Origin: Nitrospira sp.
Lineage (GTDB): Bacteria > Nitrospirota > Nitrospiria > Nitrospirales > Nitrospiraceae
NCBI GenBank assembly: GCA_030123625.1
Contig: CP126121.1
Span: forward strand, 1,156,179-1,220,178
Direction: 5' to 3'
Length of the DNA stretch: 64,000 nt
This document shows positions 61,596-64,000 of this stretch, piece after piece; the stretch's first letter is position 1; every line of letters begins with the position of its first letter. The notes beneath the pieces are model-generated. The model saw nothing but the letters and a program-made list of their open reading frames with translations. It made no database searches and had not been told where the DNA came from. The position numbers and the translations under genes are program-made.

Positions 61596-61772
61596 TGAGC
61601 AGGTGTAACTCTCATGACGGTGAGAACGTCTTAGGGATCGCTCAGCACGCACTGTGCAATGTCTCACCGTATCAACTGCGACATAATCGCTGTCGCGTAA
61701 AGGCTCTATTTATCTCAACAGTCTATACGTATATGTACGCTCAAAAACTTGCATGAAGAGCCGAAGGTCTTA
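61596..61772 (+). repeat. About 180-bp direct repeat, right flank of the peptide cassette
   Basis: Second copy of the element at 59291-59470; see there. The two copies bracket about 2.1 kb holding the three peptide-system genes. More diverged in the middle, conserved at both ends. Confidence 0.8.
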
Positions 61773-61969
61773 GGCGGCACCTCACCTCAACGCGGCATTG
61801 CGGTGGTTTCACCGTTTGGAACCGCCGTCACTGTGGGAGAAAGCGGTAGGCTGATGGAACCTATGCGGCAGGAAGTTCATGAATTTTTCATCGCATTAAT
61901 GGTTCTTATTTATGTTTAAATGCAACGACTTTTTTCAGGCGTCTCCGGAGGCTCCATCTGAATGATGGT

Positions 61970-62884
61970 CTAACCTTTCTTCATCGCATCGAGGCCGGCC
62001 CGTAACCCTTTGGCGACCTTTTCGGCACTATCGTCCGCCCAGAAATGCATGAAATACAAATCCGGCCATCCATGAACCAAATGGTTGTGCAGGGCCGTGA
62101 CCAGAATGCCATGTTCGGCCAATGCCTTGGTGACTCGATCCACCTCTTCACTCACCATGACAAAGTCCCCGGTCGTAGCCACCTTGTTCCCTCCCGCTGA
62201 TTGAAAATTGAGCGCGGTCGCCATTCCCATGCTTGGGGGCAGTAGTGCTCCATGCAGCTTAATGGACTCCGGCCTGGGCACCGAGACGTGCAACACGCCA
62301 TCTTTGATCTTGCCCTTGTAGCCGAGTTCCTTCTGAATAGCCTCGACATCAAAATCGACCTCCTCACCGGCAGTGCTCATCACAATCGGGGTCGCACCGG
62401 CAAGTTGCGGTTCCATCGGCGTACCCGTGAGACTTAAGGCCTCCTTGATCTGCGTGGCCATTTTCCCTGCATCGCCTTTACCTTCAATATGGAGAAACAT
62501 GAGCTTGGGCGTCTCACCAATCAGATGGTTATGGAGAGCACTCACTTGAATGCCTACTTTTCGAAGTTGGTTAAACACGGCACCGACTTCGTGTTCGGTT
62601 AACACCAGATCTCCGTCCAAAACCGCGTCATGGCCTGCCTGTTTAAATGCGATCCAGGTTCCGAGCGCAAAGCCGGGTTTCAGCTGGACTCCATTCAGCG
62701 TGACCGACAAATCTTTGCGGGGCAGCGACACTTTATAGACATCGTCCTTCATCTCACCGGGTTTGCCGATGGCTTGCTCAATCGCTTTCGTATCAAGGCT
62801 GCCAGAAGCTGCTTCGCCTTCAGCCGGTACTGCACACAAGCACACCATTCCCAACAGACTTATGGCAATCATTGTGCGGTTCAT
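61970..62884 (-). CDS. Exported protein with two DUF1259 domains
   Basis: 304 residues with a signal peptide (MNRTMIAISLLGMVCLCAVP). Two DUF1259 units follow, each ending in the repeated motif ALHNHL and a later His: ALHNHLIGETPKLMFLHIEG and ALHNHLVHGWPDLYFMHFWA. The paired His suggest metal binding, but function is unknown (LppY/LpqO family). GGAGG precedes the ATG at 62884. It faces the peptide cassette but is on the other strand. Confidence 0.85.
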   Translation of the reverse strand: MNRTMIAISLLGMVCLCAVPAEGEAASGSLDTKAIEQAIGKPGEMKDDVYKVSLPRKDLSVTLNGVQLKPGFALGTWIAFKQAGHDAVLDGDLVLTEHEVGAVFNQLRKVGIQVSALHNHLIGETPKLMFLHIEGKGDAGKMATQIKEALSLTGTPMEPQLAGATPIVMSTAGEEVDFDVEAIQKELGYKGKIKDGVLHVSVPRPESIKLHGALLPPSMGMATALNFQSAGGNKVATTGDFVMVSEEVDRVTKALAEHGILVTALHNHLVHGWPDLYFMHFWADDSAEKVAKGLRAGLDAMKKG

Positions 62885-62940
62885 GGTGCCCTCCATTTAT
62901 TTATACGAATCCCTTTAACATTGTGCCACTAGACAACGCG

Positions 62941-63609
62941 TTACTTATTACCGAGCACTTCTAACTGCAGATCGTCAAAATGCGTGACCGCGTCCGATTT
63001 GGTCCACAGCCCAATACGCCCTTTCGTAAACGTTTCGTCGCACAGTTTAAATACTGATCGCTCATCGAAGGTGACGTGGATGTTGCACCCCTCCATCCGC
63101 ACGCGCAGCTGGCGCCACTGGCGAACATTAATGACATGATCGAAATTCTGGAGCATGTGCCGCACCCCTTTCACGACCCGGTAGATGCGGATGTTTTGTT
63201 CCAGAGGGTTGGCCCGAGCGAGATAGTAATTGCGATCGTCAGTTGCCCGCCAGATGAGCCCGCCACCCATATCGGCCTTGCCATCAATGGGCAGCAGCTT
63301 CACGCTGAGGTCGATATTCTCCGACTCTGTGCCTTGGATCAGCACCGTTTTGTAGGCATGCTCCGCCCCTTTTCTTTGGAGTTGAGCCAAGGCATGGGGT
63401 GAGCTGGGAGCCTTGTCGCTGGCGGTGACTTGCCACTCACCTGCCGGCCGCCCATCAAACAGCGTTCCGATTTGGAAGCCGGGTGGAACCTTCCCCGGCT
63501 GGTCACGATCAAAATTCCAGAGTTGCACATCGGCGGCGATCGCGAGCGTCGTACTGAGCAAGAGAGCCGGCGCAGCGCCACACCACAGCCCAATAGATGA
63601 GGGTTTCAT
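62941..63609 (-). CDS. Exported DUF1080-like beta-sandwich protein
   Basis: 222 residues with a signal peptide (GLWCGAAPALLLSTTLAIA). The mature part has WNFDRDQPGKVPPGFQIGTL, GGGLIWRATDDRNYYLARAN and KGRIGLWTKSDAVTHFDDLQ, the concanavalin-like sandwich of DUF1080/laminin-G type proteins. GAGG precedes the ATG at 63609. It resembles the C-terminal domain of the GMC fusion at 55927-58581 in kind rather than close sequence. Carbohydrate binding or hydrolysis is inferred. Confidence 0.7.
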   Translation of the reverse strand: MKPSSIGLWCGAAPALLLSTTLAIAADVQLWNFDRDQPGKVPPGFQIGTLFDGRPAGEWQVTASDKAPSSPHALAQLQRKGAEHAYKTVLIQGTESENIDLSVKLLPIDGKADMGGGLIWRATDDRNYYLARANPLEQNIRIYRVVKGVRHMLQNFDHVINVRQWRQLRVRMEGCNIHVTFDERSVFKLCDETFTKGRIGLWTKSDAVTHFDDLQLEVLGNK

Positions 63610-63818
63610 AAATACCTCGCGTTTATGACCTTCAACGTCATGTGACCTCCTCCCAACAACAATGGGCGAAGGGCTCATACGGTGGAAAATGCCTCGTGTC
63701 CTGTTCCATTAAGTAAACTAGTCCTCCTTCATCATCCTGTACTTGAGAAAATGAACGATTCCGGCCATCACATGCTGCACCAAGTTGTAGAAGATGACGG
63801 GCAGCGAGAGGGCATGAG

Positions 63819-64000
63819 TTACAGATTCTCTCTCATGGGGACTTTTTTAAGAAAGGCGCCCAGATCAGGATTGGCATAGGCGCCATAGCCATCGGTGAGC
63901 GCTCCTCGTGTACCGTCGTTGGCCTCTATGGCATAGACGATCGAGAGATCGTCCGGATCGCTGGCACCTTCGAACCGATGATGTTCCACAATCGTCAACT
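63819..64000 (-). CDS. Unidentified protein, C-terminal end (cut by window edge)
   Basis: The last 60 codons of a gene that starts beyond the right edge. The end reads GAYANPDLGAFLKKVPMREN then L and a stop, preceded by SIVYAIEANDGTRGALTDGY. The composition is globular and soluble. No family is named with confidence. Confidence 0.5.
   Translation of the reverse strand, partial: LTIVEHHRFEGASDPDDLSIVYAIEANDGTRGALTDGYGAYANPDLGAFLKKVPMRENL

Noticed and set aside
1-64000. CRISPR arrays, tRNA or rRNA genes, full insertion sequences, prophage genes
   Set aside because: None was seen by eye: no regularly spaced identical repeats, no T-loop/acceptor patterns noticed and no transposase or phage structural motifs. 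Small RNAs could still be missed without a covariance-model search.

Overview
The window looks like chromosomal DNA of a Nitrospira-type bacterium, most likely a complete ammonia oxidiser (comammox). The main evidence is a full-length amoC (16536-17372) that keeps both sets of copper ligands. Supporting features are Nitrospira-style paired zinc-ribbon proteins, many two-domain universal stress proteins, a 2-oxoglutarate dehydrogenase operon and a fused mrpAB. The lineage is inferred from gene content; no rRNA or tRNA gene was seen.

Layout. 1-3160: the start of a degenerate response regulator, an HTH-ATPase-DUF4325 protein, a frameshifted small membrane protein, a hicBA toxin-antitoxin pair and two decayed copies of the 3' end of an MFS gene. 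3160-8196 (minus strand): the intact MFS transporter, a ferredoxin-MBL protein, alkA and an NmrA-like protein (the last three chained by one-base overlaps), then a 150-bp inverted-repeat element and an SDR dehydrogenase. 8576-14585: a complete RND efflux operon. 14722-27031: STAS, DoxX, zinc-ribbon, amoC with a 38-residue leader gene, a broken TSUP permease, a cupredoxin, HPF plus a universal stress protein, DoxX, PRC-barrel, quinone reductase, a broken SMP-30 gene, a Kelch protein and a GAF/sigma54 activator. 27586-37136 (plus strand): a universal stress protein, mrp(AB)CDEFG, another universal stress protein and a Kef-type antiporter. 37175-41722: metallothionein, ftsH, a secreted MBL protein and an internally duplicated exported protein. 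42016-48916: polyphosphate/ROK glucokinase, then sucA-sucB-lpd with a tandemly repeated sucA/sucB junction. 48992-55867: a coiled-coil protein, aldo/keto reductase, HAD phosphatase, UBP zinc finger, a DsbA-NhaA fusion, and an arsR-arsI/cadI-truncated arsC cluster. 55927-64000: a GMC oxidoreductase fused to a DUF1080 domain, then a small cassette (59.3-61.8 kb), then DUF1259 and DUF1080 proteins.

The most novel-looking unit is the 59.3-61.8 kb cassette. It holds a 68-residue CGGC peptide, a stand-alone protein resembling the non-protease C-terminal part of PatG cyanobactin maturases, and a 139-residue peptide with 16 Cys behind a PGFTAEASLY N-terminus. About 180-bp direct repeats flank it. I suggest an uncharacterised peptide system; no known modification enzyme lies next to it. 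Other leads are the phased TTCATG repeats ahead of amoC, the self-consistent duplication at the sucA/sucB junction, and the GMC-DUF1080 fusion.

Much of the rest concerns ion and redox homeostasis (Mrp, Kef, NhaA, stress proteins, efflux, metal and arsenic handling). Several gene relics (MFS tails, SMP-30, P-type ATPase end, arsC) show active local gene decay.
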